Shown: in pieces, positions 1 through 13,067 of the stretch | How positions within the stretch are numbered: position 1 is the first letter of the stretch | How the letters are laid out: each line of letters starts with the position of its first letter | Source: Anseranas semipalmata | Taxonomy: Eukaryota > Chordata > Aves > Anseriformes > Anseranatidae | DNA: 64,000 nucleotides | Assembly: GCA_013399115.1 (NCBI GenBank) | Contig: VXAA01004234.1 | Span: 248,172-312,171 of the forward strand | Direction: 5' to 3' | The notes under the pieces: generated by a model | The model's input: the letters and a program-made list of their open reading frames with translations, nothing else | Told to the model about the DNA's origin: nothing | Databases searched by the model: none | Position numbers and translations under genes: made by a program

Positions 1-3000
1 TGAAATTATAAACCCTTTCATCATCTCTATATGGTATAACTCCCCAGTTGCTATTTATTTTGGCAGTTATTTCTATAGCATAAGAGGTATAAATGGCAAA
101 TACAGGAGACAAGTGTCCAGTCAGAGATCTTTTCTGAGGTGCTGATTCTGCAATGAAAAGCCTTACTGAGAGTGGAGTTACACAAACAAAATATCCACTG
201 GACTAGGAACTGTGATAGAAAACCTTTGCTTTGTCAGGAATATTGTGTGATGTAATACTCCAAGGGTAACTATGGGTGCTCACTGATATACAGATTCATA
301 GACCTTTTTGATTTAATTTTTTGCAACCATTGTGCATGTGCCAAGATGTGAATGGATTCCAGCTTTGTACTGACAGGAAAAACCCTATCAAAATGTGGGA
401 AATGTTGAGTGACTGTTTGTTATAAAGATCAAATATTAATAGCATGATGGCAAGAGCAAAAGCCAGATACTCTGGAGGATCATTCAAGATTTCAAAACAC
501 ACTGGCAAAAGGTCTTGATATGGTGATTTCTTCAGTATATAAAAGGAGTAGAAAAGCTGAAAGTTTAAATGTCTTTTGAAGGAGGGATATTTAGGGAGGT
601 ATTTACCCTCTGTTTTAGTTTTCTTTTTCTTCACTTCTTTTTTTTCCTTCCTCCATTTTTTTTTTCACATTCTGACCAGCAGGGAGGAGAAAAGGAGTAG
701 GAGTAGGAAAGAAGGAAAGAAAAATAAAAAAGACATAACACTGCCAAATTGGTAATATATATAAATACATGCATATATTATATGTATGTTCTTATTATAC
801 ATAAATATACTCAATTATATACAAAATACATATAAAATTACTCAATTTGTCCTTAGCTTTATGCTCAAAGTGATAATTTTGGCAAAAAGAAACCACAACA
901 AAATAGAAAATGGTGTGAAACAAAATCTGACTCTATCTGAGCTTTCAATCCTTTCTATTGATCTCCAATGCAGTAAATAATTTTCTCCTAAAATACTCAC
1001 ATAGCATCTTGTTAGTTTTGTCTCAGATGTTTCAGTTCAGAGATTTTTTTCCTCACATTATAAGATAAATGAAAACCAGTCCCTATTACTGATAAATCTG
1101 GCTCAATTTGCAGTTATGAACAAAGGCTGTGGCAGAAGATTGCATATAAACAGGGTAAACCCCTGAATAGTTTCCATGTTGGATCAGACCAGACACTGAG
1201 GGCTGCTGGTGTTGGATACATAGGGAAGAATATGGAAAACAAAGGGAAATATGACATGAACCTTCCCTGGATTTGACCTTAAGCAAGAAGAGTCTTCTGG
1301 GACTGGTGGTTGCTCTGAGTGGCCATTGGATGGACCTATCATCCTTGAACATTTTCTGAAAGTGTAGCATGAATTTCTTGTTGCACTGAATTATCTATAA
1401 CCTGTGTGTAAAAAAAAAAAAAAAAAGTTATTTCAGCTTTCATTTTAAATGTGCTGCCTGATATTTTCCAGGTTTTGTTGCATGATGAATAGGGAGTAAT
1501 GCTTACTTTCCAATCTTGTTTTTCTAGATGTCCAGCATATTCACTCTTAGTTCTTTTCCAAGTTAGAGTCCTGTGGGATGCAGGGATCTGATTCAAAATT
1601 CAGCTGAACAGATAAAGGATGATACCCCACAGGAACAGAAAAACAGAATATACACTGAGCCCTCCTTAAGAAGAGCTCCCTGCCTCTGGATTTGTGCAGT
1701 TAATCCTTACACACATAGGGGCGTTTGTCAGAGATACAAGCTATATGTAAGCTGAGCGTGGAGCACGCGCCAAAGTGTTCTGCTGGGGTGGGCTTAGGTC
1801 ACCTCATTCATTTCACAGTAGGTCATTTGTCCATCCCCAGGGACAGGTTAGGTGTGGATGGATTAATTTGTGCTTTCTCTCCTGCTGCACCTCTCTGTTC
1901 CAAAGTACATTAAAGATGAAGCTGTGCCCAAGACACGCCAAGTCTCGCAGCCATCAAAGGGAATGATGCTAAATATAACCCACCCTTGCTCTCCCTCCAC
2001 TCCCCCCAACTGTCTCTCCCTGTCTAGGTGCTGACAAAAGTTATTTGTCGTATTCCCTTCATTCGGTGAGTGACAGGAGACTGGTGTCAAGTGAGAAAAT
2101 GAAATGTAAATTTTATTAAACACCTTCTCATCTCTGTGTATCAATCCAGATTCCAGCCTAACACAGCAAATCAAATCCTGTCTTCACCAGGCCTGAGGGC
2201 ACACAAAGAATCATTTCTCCTTAATACCATTCCCTCTTAGTAAAATATTTTTCTGTTTAGTAAATGAAAATTTAAAATGCAAACCCTATTTTAATCCCAG
2301 AGAAAAGATGTGCATTGCAGGGAGAAGGATGCTACATTTCATTCTGTTATGCCTCGTGCTTTCTTCTTGTTTTCAGACACAGAACGAAGATTAGCTGAAG
2401 CATAAATTGCGAGTCCTTTTTAAGGCTTGCCCATCAGGACTTTTTATCTTCATGTCCACCACTGGGCTTAGTAGCAAGTGCAAAGTATTCAGTACCCAGT
2501 TGTTTAATCTAAAATTGTATGGTAGATTATATGATGACCTGAAGTCTGGAACACTATTCCCAAATGAACAGAATCAGAAGTTCTTTGCTGTGGGTCCTAA
2601 TACGCCTATTTTTCTAAGGCTGAGAGACTTGACCTCCTGTAAGAGGTTAATTTTTCAGCAAAGGAAGCTTTTAATTCAAGTCTTCTTCTTGATGAGCAAA
2701 ATCATGGTTGATTTGACTTCCTTGGTTGTCACCAACAGAGCATAAAATATTTTGTTTCTTTTGGTAACAGAATGGAAACATTTACATCTGTTTAATCAGG
2801 CTATGTAGAGGTGGAAATCAAGATGGAGACAGTACTTATACGAGATAAAGCCTGAACACCTGACAAATTCTTCTCTCCCTTTACCCTCAAGAGGTGACAC
2901 TGCAGAATAATTTTATCAAAGTCACTGATTAAGCAACCCTTCGTCTGAGTGTGTGATGGTGGAAGCACTGGACCACTGCCCTCTGAGATACCCAGTGGAG

Positions 3001-4015
3001 GAAGATAGCCAAGAATTCCTAACTTTCAACTACACTCAACACCCCTAATTATTACAAGTTAGGTGTCTAGTCTAATCTAGTTCTCCCTTGTTTGTGGTTA
3101 ATAGAGACAGATATGCTCTCCAGAGGGTGCTTCACTTCACTTCTCATATGCAGCTATTGCAGAACGGGCCGAACCACCCTCCGGAAGTGCTTGTCTCTCT
3201 GCAGGGGTTATGTGAATAGCCGAGATAAGATGCTGACATCTAGCCTTGTCAAGCAGGTATTTCAGCTTAATCTGGTTATGAGCTTTCTAAAGCACATGGG
3301 TTCTTCACTGATTAGTTCCTGATGGGAAAAGTATAGCGGAGTGCACAAATACTGCACAAGCAGATGTCTTGTGGCACTTCTTGACTCTGAAAATTGTCCC
3401 CTGCTCTGCAATTGTCCTTCTTAGCAGTAACCCACCCAGTATGAGCTTATCTTGGAGGCAGGGGTCCTGGGATTTCCTGGTTCCTCCACCTGAGGCAGCC
3501 TCTTGGTGAGTTTTTAGGAGGTTAGAGGGATTCAGGGTTCCAGCCATCTCGTGCTCCTGGGAGTTAACCACAGTCAGTCAAGGTTCCCATCTCGCAGGTC
3601 TAAGAATTGCCCACAGCTCTTCAGTTCAAGGAGGCCAAGGGTCCCCAGGAGCAGTCCCCAGGAACTCTGGAGAAAATTGCAGTGATTCTAAATAAAATGC
3701 ATTTGTAACTAAAGAAAAAATGTATTCTTTTTTTAAATTCGGGATTTTCCTTCAAAGGGAACTGGTAGGCTTCTGCCAGCCCTAATCACTGTTTTTCCAA
3801 CCCCTTTTGAAGGAATAGCTATTGGTCCATGAATCAGGGATAGAGTACGTGAAGCAGGGAAGAGTTAAGTAACACAGCAACACTTGCACCAGGAACAAGG
3901 GGAAAAAATCAAAAAAAGCACCCATTTCCTCTGGCTATCTGTCCTCAGACAAATTCACTACACCATTTTTATTATCTAAGCCTATTTCGGAGAGGAAAAT
4001 GGAGACAGGCAGCAC
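1..4015. other. Non-coding stretch, no gene recognised
   Basis: Both strands were read and no exon, RNA gene or recognisable transposon was found. The sequence is AT-rich with scattered homopolymers, including a 17-base A run at 1410-1426 and an AT-rich patch near 750-835. Reading frames here are at most about 110 codons, have no recognisable domain and overlap one another in conflicting frames, as expected by chance. It could be intergenic or intronic. Confidence 0.7.
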
Positions 4016-4023
4016 TGAAAACG

Positions 4024-4190
4024 TAGTGCAGGGCAAGACTAGCAGCTTATGCATTAGCTTGGATATCAACTGTCCTCAGTTCAAGCCTGCATCCTGCCAC
4101 CAATTCCCCTCTGCAACCTTAGGCCACTCATTTAATGTCTCTGCCCCTCAGCTCCTCACGTGCAAAATGAGAATGCTAATACAGCTTTTC
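4024..4190 (+). repeat. MIR/CORE-SINE relic, sense orientation
   Basis: The order of motifs follows a mammalian-wide/amniote MIR. A tRNA-like B-box relic (agttcaagcct, about 4079-4089) is followed by a 'ctgccac' segment. Then comes the well-known core/tail phrase resembling 'accttgggcaagtcacttaa...tctctgtgcctcag...tcatctgtaaaatgag', here diverged to 'accttaggccactcattt' (4107-4124) and 'gtgcaaaatgagaatgctaa' (about 4160-4179). The match is diverged but runs along most of the element, so chance is unlikely. This is an ancient amniote insertion with no expected present function. The alternative label is a related CORE-SINE with an L2-like tail. Confidence 0.7.
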
Positions 4191-4337
4191 TCCATACCAC
4201 AGTCCACTTAGCCCACTCAGGCTTCAGGGTCCTCGGCACCGATGCTGCTGCTAAATAATTATTTTCCAAGTGCAGTTGAATCCTGACATCCTAGTTGCCA
4301 TTGAAACCATCCTTGAAACAAGAGAGTATAGCAATAG

Positions 4338-4451
4338 TAGAAATAGAAATAGAAATAATAGAAATAAGTAGAAATATAAATATAAATATAAATATAAATA
4401 TAAATAGAAATAGAAATAGAAATAGAAATAGAAAGAAATAGAAATAATAAA
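4338..4451. repeat. Compound TAGAAA/TATAAA microsatellite
   Basis: About 114 bp of hexamer-like repeat. TAGAAA units flank a central run of TATAAA units (about 4373-4410), and some units carry 3-4-base slippage changes. On the minus strand it gives a long stop-free frame of alternating Phe/Tyr/Ile/Leu residues, which is a by-product of the repeat and not a gene. It begins about 150 bases after the MIR relic. Confidence 0.95.
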
Positions 4452-4974
4452 TGCACCTAAACTGGTTTCACTTGCAAGGTGCTGAGGGTTAAAGGAGAAA
4501 AAAAAGTGCAGCCTGTGCAGAAGAGCTGTCAAGTCACACAGATTGTCAGCTTCCCTAATATCACCAATCCCTCCTCCACCTCACCAACTTAAATTCCCCC
4601 ATGCCTCAAGGTAGACGGCTGTTGGGACTCGGTGCTCTAGATACATCCACACAGGAGATCAGTTATTTCACAGTGCCAGTGGGCTTCTTTACTATTCTAA
4701 TACAGAACCGATTGCACACTATGACTAATAATATTGGCTGTATGAAAGAATTATTTATATAGAGACTGAGAAAGGCCTCCTTGGGTTTCTAGACAGGACA
4801 GTCTTGATTTGGAGAGAGCAAAGCATAAAATAACTTCAGGGCCATTTCAGACTGCAGTAGTCTCCAGGAGAAGAACTGACAATTGATGCTTGAATTTGAA
4901 GCTGCAGATGTATATACTGTGGCAAAACCCTCTTCCCTTGTACCCTAGAGTCCCCCATCCTCAGAAATAAAGAT

Positions 4975-5670
4975 GGTATATCTAGTGAATGTCGGTCAAC
5001 ACAGCTTTATGGGAAATAGATTCTGTCAAACTAAACTGATAGCTTTTTTTTTTCTGGTGAGATTACAAATTCACTCAATAAAGGTAACACTATTCATGCA
5101 ACAGGCATCTGTGAGGCATTTGACTTGGTACACTATGATGTTTTCATTACAAACCTAGAAAAAAATTGGCATAATTAATATGGTGCGACTTAAGTGGATT
5201 AAAAATAGGTTGACAGCCTCAGAGTATGTTTACAGAAGTCATTGCTGAATGGGTCTGTGTTGAGTCTGGTCACACAGGGATCAGTTTTTGTCCTGATGCT
5301 GTTTTGGTGATGTTTCATCTACAAAGCCAAAGATAATCTAAAAGTTGCTATTCAGCCAATTGGCTAATGAGACAGAGATTCAGGGAATGATTAATAAAAC
5401 AAAAGGACAGATCACTTATGTTGTGTGATCAGTGGATCAACCTTGTTTGTTCAGGCAAACAGGGTACATTTTATTATAACACTAGAAAAATATACTTAAG
5501 GATATGAACTTCATTTACTAGGCAGGGTTTTTCTTCTGACAGCTGGTGACTGAAAACAGCTTGTCATCGTGATAGGTAGTAACTAAGTGATTTCTGGGAG
5601 GATAAATGTCTTATAAAGGAGCTAATGATATTTTGCTGCATAGACACAAAGATTTTGTACAGGAAAAGGT
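4975..5670 (+). repeat. Ancient CR1/L3-type LINE fragment, sense strand
   Basis: A decayed reverse-transcriptase region. Around 5110-5160 the DNA reads, with frame breaks, as a protein resembling the CR1 RT motif 'KAFDxVxHDIL' (here close to EAFDLVHYDVF). Around 5276-5310 it reads QGSVFVLMLFW, matching the conserved CR1 'QGSVLGPVLFN' block. The following 350 bases keep weaker similarity to the thumb region and downstream CR1/L3 sequence. The reading frame is broken by frameshifts and stops, so this is a dead, very old copy, 5'- and 3'-truncated. CR1, L3 and related clades cannot be told apart at this divergence. Confidence 0.65.
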
Positions 5671-6419
5671 GTTTTTAGTCCACTGATATTGTTTCAGTTT
5701 TTCCTATCTGCAGTTCAAGAAGTAGTTTGTAATTTTGCAGGGGGTTATGAAAGAACCAAAGATGGGGAAAACACTTTGCATACCAACGAAGCAGGAATTT
5801 TCACCTTTAAACCAGCTGAGAATTCAGTGCCTGGTGTAAATTAGTCATATAGGCTCCCTCTGTAGCCAGTGATCAGTACCTCCAGGAGGTGCCTCACCAG
5901 GCATCTCTTAGTCTGCTGTCTTACAGTGGAATAAAACACCTCTGAAAGTGCTGATCTTATCATATGGTCACAGTATAAATTATCTGTAGGTGGAACAGAA
6001 TTTGGGTAATAAATATTTTCTCCATTGCATACACAAAACGTTGTAAGGCCGGCAAATTCAGGGTGGAACTAATAGCATATTAATAGAGAGGATATTAGCA
6101 AACAGTTTAGTAAGGGAGGAGTTGACTGAGAGACATCTCTGCCACTATATTGACTTGAAGACTACATGTTTTTGTTTTAATGTTGTTTATTTATTTGATT
6201 GTTTGTTTGCTTGTTTTATTTTTTTTCTCCCCCCATACATGCAATACACCCAAAAAGTGCGTGTAGTTCAAGCAGAAATGAACTCAGGGCTGCCCTGTGA
6301 CCTGTGCTCAGAGGCCATTTAAGCCCCAGGAGCCTGAATGGGTTGCCCAAAGGTCTCTGCAGCCATCTCTGCACCCACCATCACCCTTGACTACAGCTGG
6401 AAGGGAGCAATGTAATCAA

Positions 6420-6454
6420 ACAAAAACAAAAACAAACACACACACACACACAAA
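6420..6454. repeat. CAAAAA then CA dinucleotide microsatellite
   Basis: Two to three CAAAAA-like units lead into eight uninterrupted CA units (6437-6452). A simple sequence repeat and probably polymorphic. Confidence 0.95.
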
Positions 6455-6976
6455 TACAATTAAATATTTCCTGCCTAAGTAATCTCATGAAGCTCTGGCA
6501 AGCAGTCTTTGAAAGCTCTGACTGCATTATTAGAAAGCTAAGGCACGTTTTTCTTATGAAACTCAAGACTTGCTTCTCATGATGTTCCCCTCAATGTGAA
6601 AGATGTTTCCAGAGAAGTACCATATGTTGTCTCTGGTGAAATGATAAGTAACTGGTGTAACAGCAGTCAGCTGTGTCTCTTTTCTGCTGATTCCAAAGAC
6701 CATCCAAGGTTCATTTTATGGACTTGCAGGTTCAGATAAGGTCTAAGAGGTAAATGTGGTTAATTTTCTGCTTATATTTGCGCTGAAAATCAAGAAGCAT
6801 TGGCTACAAAAAATCCTTTTCCAAAGCCATTCCATCATCATGCTTAGGTTAGCTCCTTGCCAAGTCTATGAAGTACAAACAGTTGTGAAACTACAAACCA
6901 TGAGGCCAAACACAGTTAATTAAGTCTATATATGCACCTTTGAATAACCTTCCTCTTTTGTAAAGTTTATAAGCAC

Positions 6977-6996
6977 TATATATATATATATATATA
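6977..6996. repeat. TA dinucleotide microsatellite
   Basis: Ten uninterrupted TA units between unrelated flanks. Low complexity only. Confidence 0.95.
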
Positions 6997-9900
6997 AGGC
7001 TCACTAATATTGTTTAATAAAATAGACACATTATGACAGTGATTACAGATTAGAATAATATTCTCATATTATGTTTGCTGCAGAAGCTAAGCTAGTGCTG
7101 CTCTGATCTTAACCACCATGGATGTTTCAGAGAGAAAAGAAAACTAAGACTATCCTTCAAAAACACTGCACACATATTCTCCTCACCTCTGAGGATGCTT
7201 GGTTCAGTGTGGCAAATATCCTTCGTCTCCAGGTTTATTTATTGGTTTATAATATTCCTGGGTTGCATAATAGAGAGATGTCTACTAATACTCTAGAGAA
7301 AGCAGTGTTTCTCATGAATTTTATACACATAATTTCCTTTGGGAAGTGCTGAGTATGATACCTTCTGAAGGACTTTGTGGAAAATTCATGTAAATAAGAC
7401 AAAATGGATTCATGGCTCCAGCCTGCAGTCATCTTGTGAACAGCATTTTGTCAAACGAAAGCTCTGAGGGCTCAAAATGTGGATATTTTCTTTACACACA
7501 ATAGGCCATGGTACATTGAAAAGGCTCGCTGGTACCCATTCATAAGATGACTGATCAAGGAATTCACAGAGATAAAATTTTGCCTTTCTGGCACCACATG
7601 GAAGAAATCCTCTGTACTTTGCAATGGTGCATGCAAATTCAGGTTGGACTAGTAAGACTTTAACTCTTATCCATGAAGGACCTTCTAACATTACCATCAT
7701 TCTGAGGACTGCATGCTGTCTGCCTCTGCTTGTACCTTCTGGTCAGGGCTTTGTGCCATTTGGTGCTTAATTACATTGACCCTCTCCCCCTTCCAGTGAC
7801 ACTTCTTGAACTTGAGTCTCCAGGTAGAAATAAAGTCAGTTCCATAACTTGTTGTGAGCAGTGCAAGAAGAAATGAAGGGCATCAGTTTGCTCGTAGGCA
7901 TGCAGAAAAAAGGCAGAAAAAAACCAGCATTTTGGGCCCCAGGGCATTGACCAGAAGTTCAGTCTTCCTGCCTAGCATCCACATTATTTACATCTCCCTG
8001 CAGGAGAAAGGTTTGCAGTGCTATATATCTTTCCTTCCTGATTTTCCTTTTCTTAATGCAGATACTGATATACCATGCTGGATATCCAGTTAAGGATGGC
8101 TGAAATTTTTATGTTCATCATAATATTTAACTTAATCCAGTAATTTTTAACTTTTTTTTTTAATGGAAAATTAAATTTTAACAGTTTTATAGGGACCACC
8201 TGTCCTCCTCAAACACCTTTGTTTTAAATTTTTCTTTGGAAAATCAGATGCCTCAAGCTTTCAATGATTTTATTACACCAATATTTTTTTAGAACATTGA
8301 TCAAAGTTGTCTATTTACCAGCACTTTACAGATGAACATTTTTCCCCTGCGTTAAATTGTTTTTCACCCAAATGGAAATTCAGTTATTCAATTCCTCCCA
8401 AAACAAAACAAAAAAGATTTTGGAAATCAGAAATATTTTTCCATATCTGGTCTTTTCTTTTTACATAATGTACTTGATTGGTATGAAGGGTATTACATCA
8501 GAAGCAAAGGATTGCATGGCAGAATATTACTGCTGCTGAAAAAGGAAGTAGGACTGACTTTTCGGTGAGTGACCATGTCTGTAAGGCTGCTGTAAAGTGA
8601 TATGAGTCAGGAAGGAAATTGGCAAACAGTGCAAGGATATGGTATGGGTGGGCAGGGAAAACCAGGGAATATACATTGTCTGGGACACTCTTGGCTTGAA
8701 AGGGAAAGCAGGGGACATCTTTAAAGAAAGAAGTTGGAAGTCTGTTGTTGTTGGTAGGTCTCTTCCCACTAATGTCTGTATGCTGAATGCTGATGTAATT
8801 ACTTTCATTACTTAGTCTGATGAAGTATGAAGTTAGTGTGTTCACTGGGTGCATGAAAAGAAATTATTTGTCTTTCTTCATTAATCTTTCCATTTGTAGA
8901 TGCACCTCCATTAAGAGAAATGTCTGGCTTTTTGGTCATACATTGTCAGGCAGGATGTCTCAAATGATTGTTTATTTCTTCCCATCTCCTGAAAATGAAA
9001 ATAAACAAATAAGTAAATACATAAATAAAGGACTGAATGGTATTGATTCAAACGTCATCAAGGGACTTGTACAAAGAAGAGTTTCTCTCAGTAAGAACCA
9101 TACTTCTAGTTTTTGCTAAAGATTCGTCTACTTTAAAAACAGTAAAAAAGCAGATGGGTCTTGAGCTTCTGGAGCAGAGCAAGACTTCCATATCTGTGGA
9201 AAAAAAAAATAGCTAAAAAGATAACAATGAAGAAGAAGAACTATCTCATTTTGATTTTATTTCAGGAAATATTTGAGAGAACATGAAATTCATGATTGAC
9301 AATTCTTATAGAATTTTACACAGTTATTTGATATTTTTGTGTGGACAAACAGACACAGTTGATACATTTTCAACAATTATTTTGAATGGAGAGTCTGAGA
9401 ATTTTTGGTTTTAGATTATATAAGGATCCTATGCCCCTACATTTCATTTATATGTGGGCAAGGTAAATCAAAACTCTATATTTTGTTTCTGGTAAGATCT
9501 CAAAATCTTCGGGGCGACAGATGTACCCTGAGATGGGTTCCATCTAACAAAATATCTTCTCACGGCTTAACTTCCTATTCCCAAAATGCTGCCCGGAGAC
9601 CACTGAAGTGGAGAAAAATAAAATAGAATAATACAGAAATTCATATTCAGGACAAAGAAATGAATACTCAGAGGCTGTAAGGCTCAGAGGCTCAGGCACA
9701 GAGGAGCTCTTCTGATTCACACCAGCTGAGCATCTGATGTCAAATATCATTAATGAAGTCACCAAGCCAAATAATGCACCCATCCTATTCCCTTATAATC
9801 ATTTCAATGCCCCTTACAGCTGTTTCCAACTGTGTCTCTGATCTCCTTGCTAAGACATTTAAATCTCCTGTTTCATTTGCATGGTTATCCAGTGAAATAG

Positions 9901-10589
9901 CTCCTAGTGTTTCTTTTCTTGTTTGCAAAACTGAAGAGAAGGAGGAGGTAGGAGGCAGAGGGAAGATGTAGAAATGGGAGGATTTATCTACATGCAGGGA
10001 AATTATTCAAATCTGACAACTTACTTTTGTTCCACAAGAGACTTGCTTGGAGGCTTGGACTCTCACGGGGGCAGATAGCCTTTTTTGTGAAGTCTTACCA
10101 TAATTAGTATTTCATCCCGTTTTGTTTGGCATCCAAATATTGTGTTGCACTTCCTTACGATAAAGCTGGCTGCACTGGAAGGACAATGGCTTTGTTCTGC
10201 TGACAGTGGCTTTTTCTAACCCAGGAACAGTTTCTCAGGTCAGCAGTTCAAGAACTCTGCAGGAAAACTGTCTGCAGGGCAGTTTGGTCAGGGAGCAGCA
10301 CAGTAGAGAACTGGGAAGAGAGGTCTTGTGATATGGGTATAGCAATAACTTGGTTGATCCACATCAAAGACCCATTTAGATAGTGACTAATAGTGGCCAG
10401 AGAGCAAAGAGAATACAGGAAGAAGCGGGACAGCAAACCAATGTTTCCCTGGTATATACTCCCACTCTCCTGTGACTTGCAGCACAGAGGAAGCAGATTT
10501 TTATTTAGTACTCCTTGATGATTTCTCGCCATTTACTCCTCCTACTGCTTTTTTAACCCATGCAAGTTTTTAGTGTCATCTTGTTATCA

Positions 10590-10800
10590 TATGGCAATTA
10601 ATTCCAGTTTACTGGTGTATTCTTTGAAGAAATAGTTCTTTGGCTTATTCCAAACTTGATGCTTGACTATTTCATTTTATACCTCCCAGTCCTTTTACTG
10701 GAAGAGACAGTGAATGGTCCCTGTCTACCTCATTCCCTCTTAGCCCTTTGCCCATCCCTTTCCAGGCTGTGCTGGTCTCCTCAATTTGTAGTTCTGCATT
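10590..10800 (-). repeat. Ancient CR1/L3-type LINE fragment, antisense
   Basis: The plus strand follows the antisense of an old amniote CR1/L3 3' region. 'aattccagtttactggtgta', then a 'ctttgaagaaatagttcttt' segment, then 'cctcccagtccttttactgg' and a stretch ending near 'tttccaggctgtgctggtc' correspond in order to the widely dispersed block. That block normally reads roughly as 'tctgtgaagaagtacttcct', 'ggtgtcccctagttcttgt' and 'tctccaagctgaacag'. The order and spacing are kept while individual bases are diverged. It is dead and shows no frame of its own. Confidence 0.6.
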
Positions 10801-13058
10801 GAAGGAAAGGGGACTATGCACTACAAGTAGGACTTAAGAGCTAGATTTTTAAAGGTGGTTTTGTGCCTGTAAGGAATGTATATATATATACATTGTTTAA
10901 CGACAAGCCCTACGTACTGAATCGGTATATTATTCTCTACTTTTACCTGTTGCACTCCATTTCACATATTTTCCACTCCACCTTTTTGACTCACTTTTGA
11001 TTTCTTGGTGTTCTCTTTCTTCCACAACTCCCAGTACCCTTTTCTCCTGGAAAAGTTATCTAGCTTACCCATCTCCTGATTTCCTCCTATGGCACTGATT
11101 GAATTACCACTTGAAGCAGTTGCCAGTGCTCTCCAAAATGTGATGGCTGCATCTGGCCATGCAAAATAACACAAAATTAAAGAAAGTAAAACAAAATAAA
11201 TCATAAGATATTGCAAAGAAGTTAATAGCAAGTGTCACTCCAATATGTTCTATTCACTGTTACACTGTCTTCCAAATTTGTGCATTTCTACTGATTCTGA
11301 CTTCTTATTTTACTCAGACACAAAGCTGAAAGCCCACTTTTTCAAGGCAAATGCATCTCATAGAACACTGATTTCTGTGAGCAATAAGAAGACCAGTCTA
11401 TGTGGTTCCTGAATCCCTTATTCAGATACATCATAAGATGCTCGTGATATAATTATGGCCACATTTGATTGGGAAGAATCTGCTATCAGAACCCTTAGCA
11501 GACTTTATACCCTGCAGCGTTCTAAGTTATTTTCACACTGCACCCCAAGGCATGCAACATGCATTCTCAGTGTGATGTAATAAAACCATCACTCTCGCCA
11601 TAAGGCAGACCTCACAATGAAAAAATAAAATAAAATAATAATATTCATGTCTTAAGGCCATAAGGACATCTCATGGGATCCTTGAGAAGCCGTGGTTGTG
11701 ATGTAGTGTGGACTAGATAGTTTCCTTTCGAGAAGGCTTGCCAAAAACAGTGCAAACACAAGCCATTTCTGGGCTATCTGATCTCAAAACCAGTGATTAT
11801 AGCTTGGTCCTTGCTTACATAGAACTGTAAACATATTTTAGGTAGGTAAGATCAGAACATGACTTTATGCTTACCCCAGTGATAGTGGGTAGTATTTTTG
11901 GAGGGGAAGAAATAAATTTTCCTTATGGGTATGCAGAATTGTTGCACTGGAGAAATTGCAGGCAGCCCTGGGCTGATGCATTGCTTTTCTTTTGTATTTT
12001 AAAGGGAACAGACATCACTGAGCTCTTTCTTTAAATAAGCAGAAGCATGTTTTCAGCACACAAAGAAGACAGGTGCTGTCAATGTACACACTGCAGCACA
12101 TTGCTAACAGGACACTGGAAAGTCCATTGTCTTCTCTTGCTTTTGTCTTCAGTAGCATTGCCTTTTTAGAGGAAATACTAATCAGACAATGATTGCAAAA
12201 AGAGGCACTCCTCCAAAAGAAAGACAAACAAAAAGTCAGAGACAGGGACATATACTGTTTACTCCCTCAGCTACAAACTGGCACCGAATAGGAGCGTAAG
12301 AAGTGTGTATTAACATTCAGCTGGCTGTTACTGCGAGCCATAATAGACATGAGCATTGACTAGACCCAATATTAGTGATGGTACTGGGAAACCATCCTTG
12401 CTTTTGGCTGCCTGAAGGCAGTAGTGATCCCCTGCTTGTCCTATCTGTCAGTCTATTTGATCTCCAAATGAATTGCTTTTGATAACAGCTATATAAATGC
12501 AGAACTGTTCCGCTGGGCCTTCTTAAATGAGACTTCTCTCTTTCATCTCCCAGTCATTTCAAAAAGCAGATAGACTTGTTAGAGGTTTTTAATGCAATGA
12601 TTTATGTTTTATCTTGCCTGGTTTGAGGCAGCATTTATTTAGCACTAAATTCTTCCCAAGTCCATATGTGAGGGAGAAATGCTTCAACACCATATTTGGG
12701 GTTTAAAGCAGTGGGTATGCATATGTGCTATATGTGCATATGTCTAGGGGTGTGAGAGTGCATGTATGCCAATGCATCGGAGAGAAATAAGTGATGTTAT
12801 TTCTTCTTCGGAATCCAGTGCTCCAATTCACTAGGATCATTGCACCTCCCACCAAATTAAGAGAAATAGGAAAGAAAATATTTGAAAATCATCCAACATA
12901 GCATTCAGTGTAGTGCAAATAACAGAATTTGGAAGTGAAGAGAGTGAGGGAAATAGTGTATCTTCATTAAGTTCAATGAAAAGCAGATCTCTGACTGTTT
13001 TTAAGATATTAGCATTTCTTATCATTTAATAAAAAAAAATCATCTATAAGACTGAGTA
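10801..13058. other. Non-coding stretch before first assembly gap
   Basis: No gene, exon or RNA recognised. It contains a perfect AT palindrome (atgtatatatatacat, about 10877-10892) and an A/T-rich tract at about 11620-11645. The part around 12410-12660 has balanced composition with several TAAT and ATTTA motifs and could be a conserved non-coding element, but this is unproven. Confidence 0.55.
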
Positions 13059-13067
13059 NNNNNNNNN
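13059..13067. other. Assembly gap, 9 N
   Basis: Nine unknown bases followed at once by six C and a long T run (to about 13088). The homopolymer next to the gap suggests the sequence was lost to poor base calling, not to a large missing segment; the true gap size may differ. Confidence 0.98.

Larger units (their letters stand above)
5671..10589. other. Non-coding stretch with short microsatellites
   Basis: No exon or RNA gene recognised. It contains a CAAAAA/CA tract (6420-6454), a ten-unit TA tract (6977-6996) and several T or A homopolymers. About 9720-9920 is more evenly composed, with ATTA and ATTTGCAT-type motifs, and could be a conserved non-coding element, but this cannot be judged without alignment. 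Nothing else stands out. Confidence 0.6.

Noticed and set aside
4251..4532. Minus-strand frame rich in Phe, Tyr, Ile and Leu
   Set aside because: It is a translation of the TAGAAA/TATAAA microsatellite.
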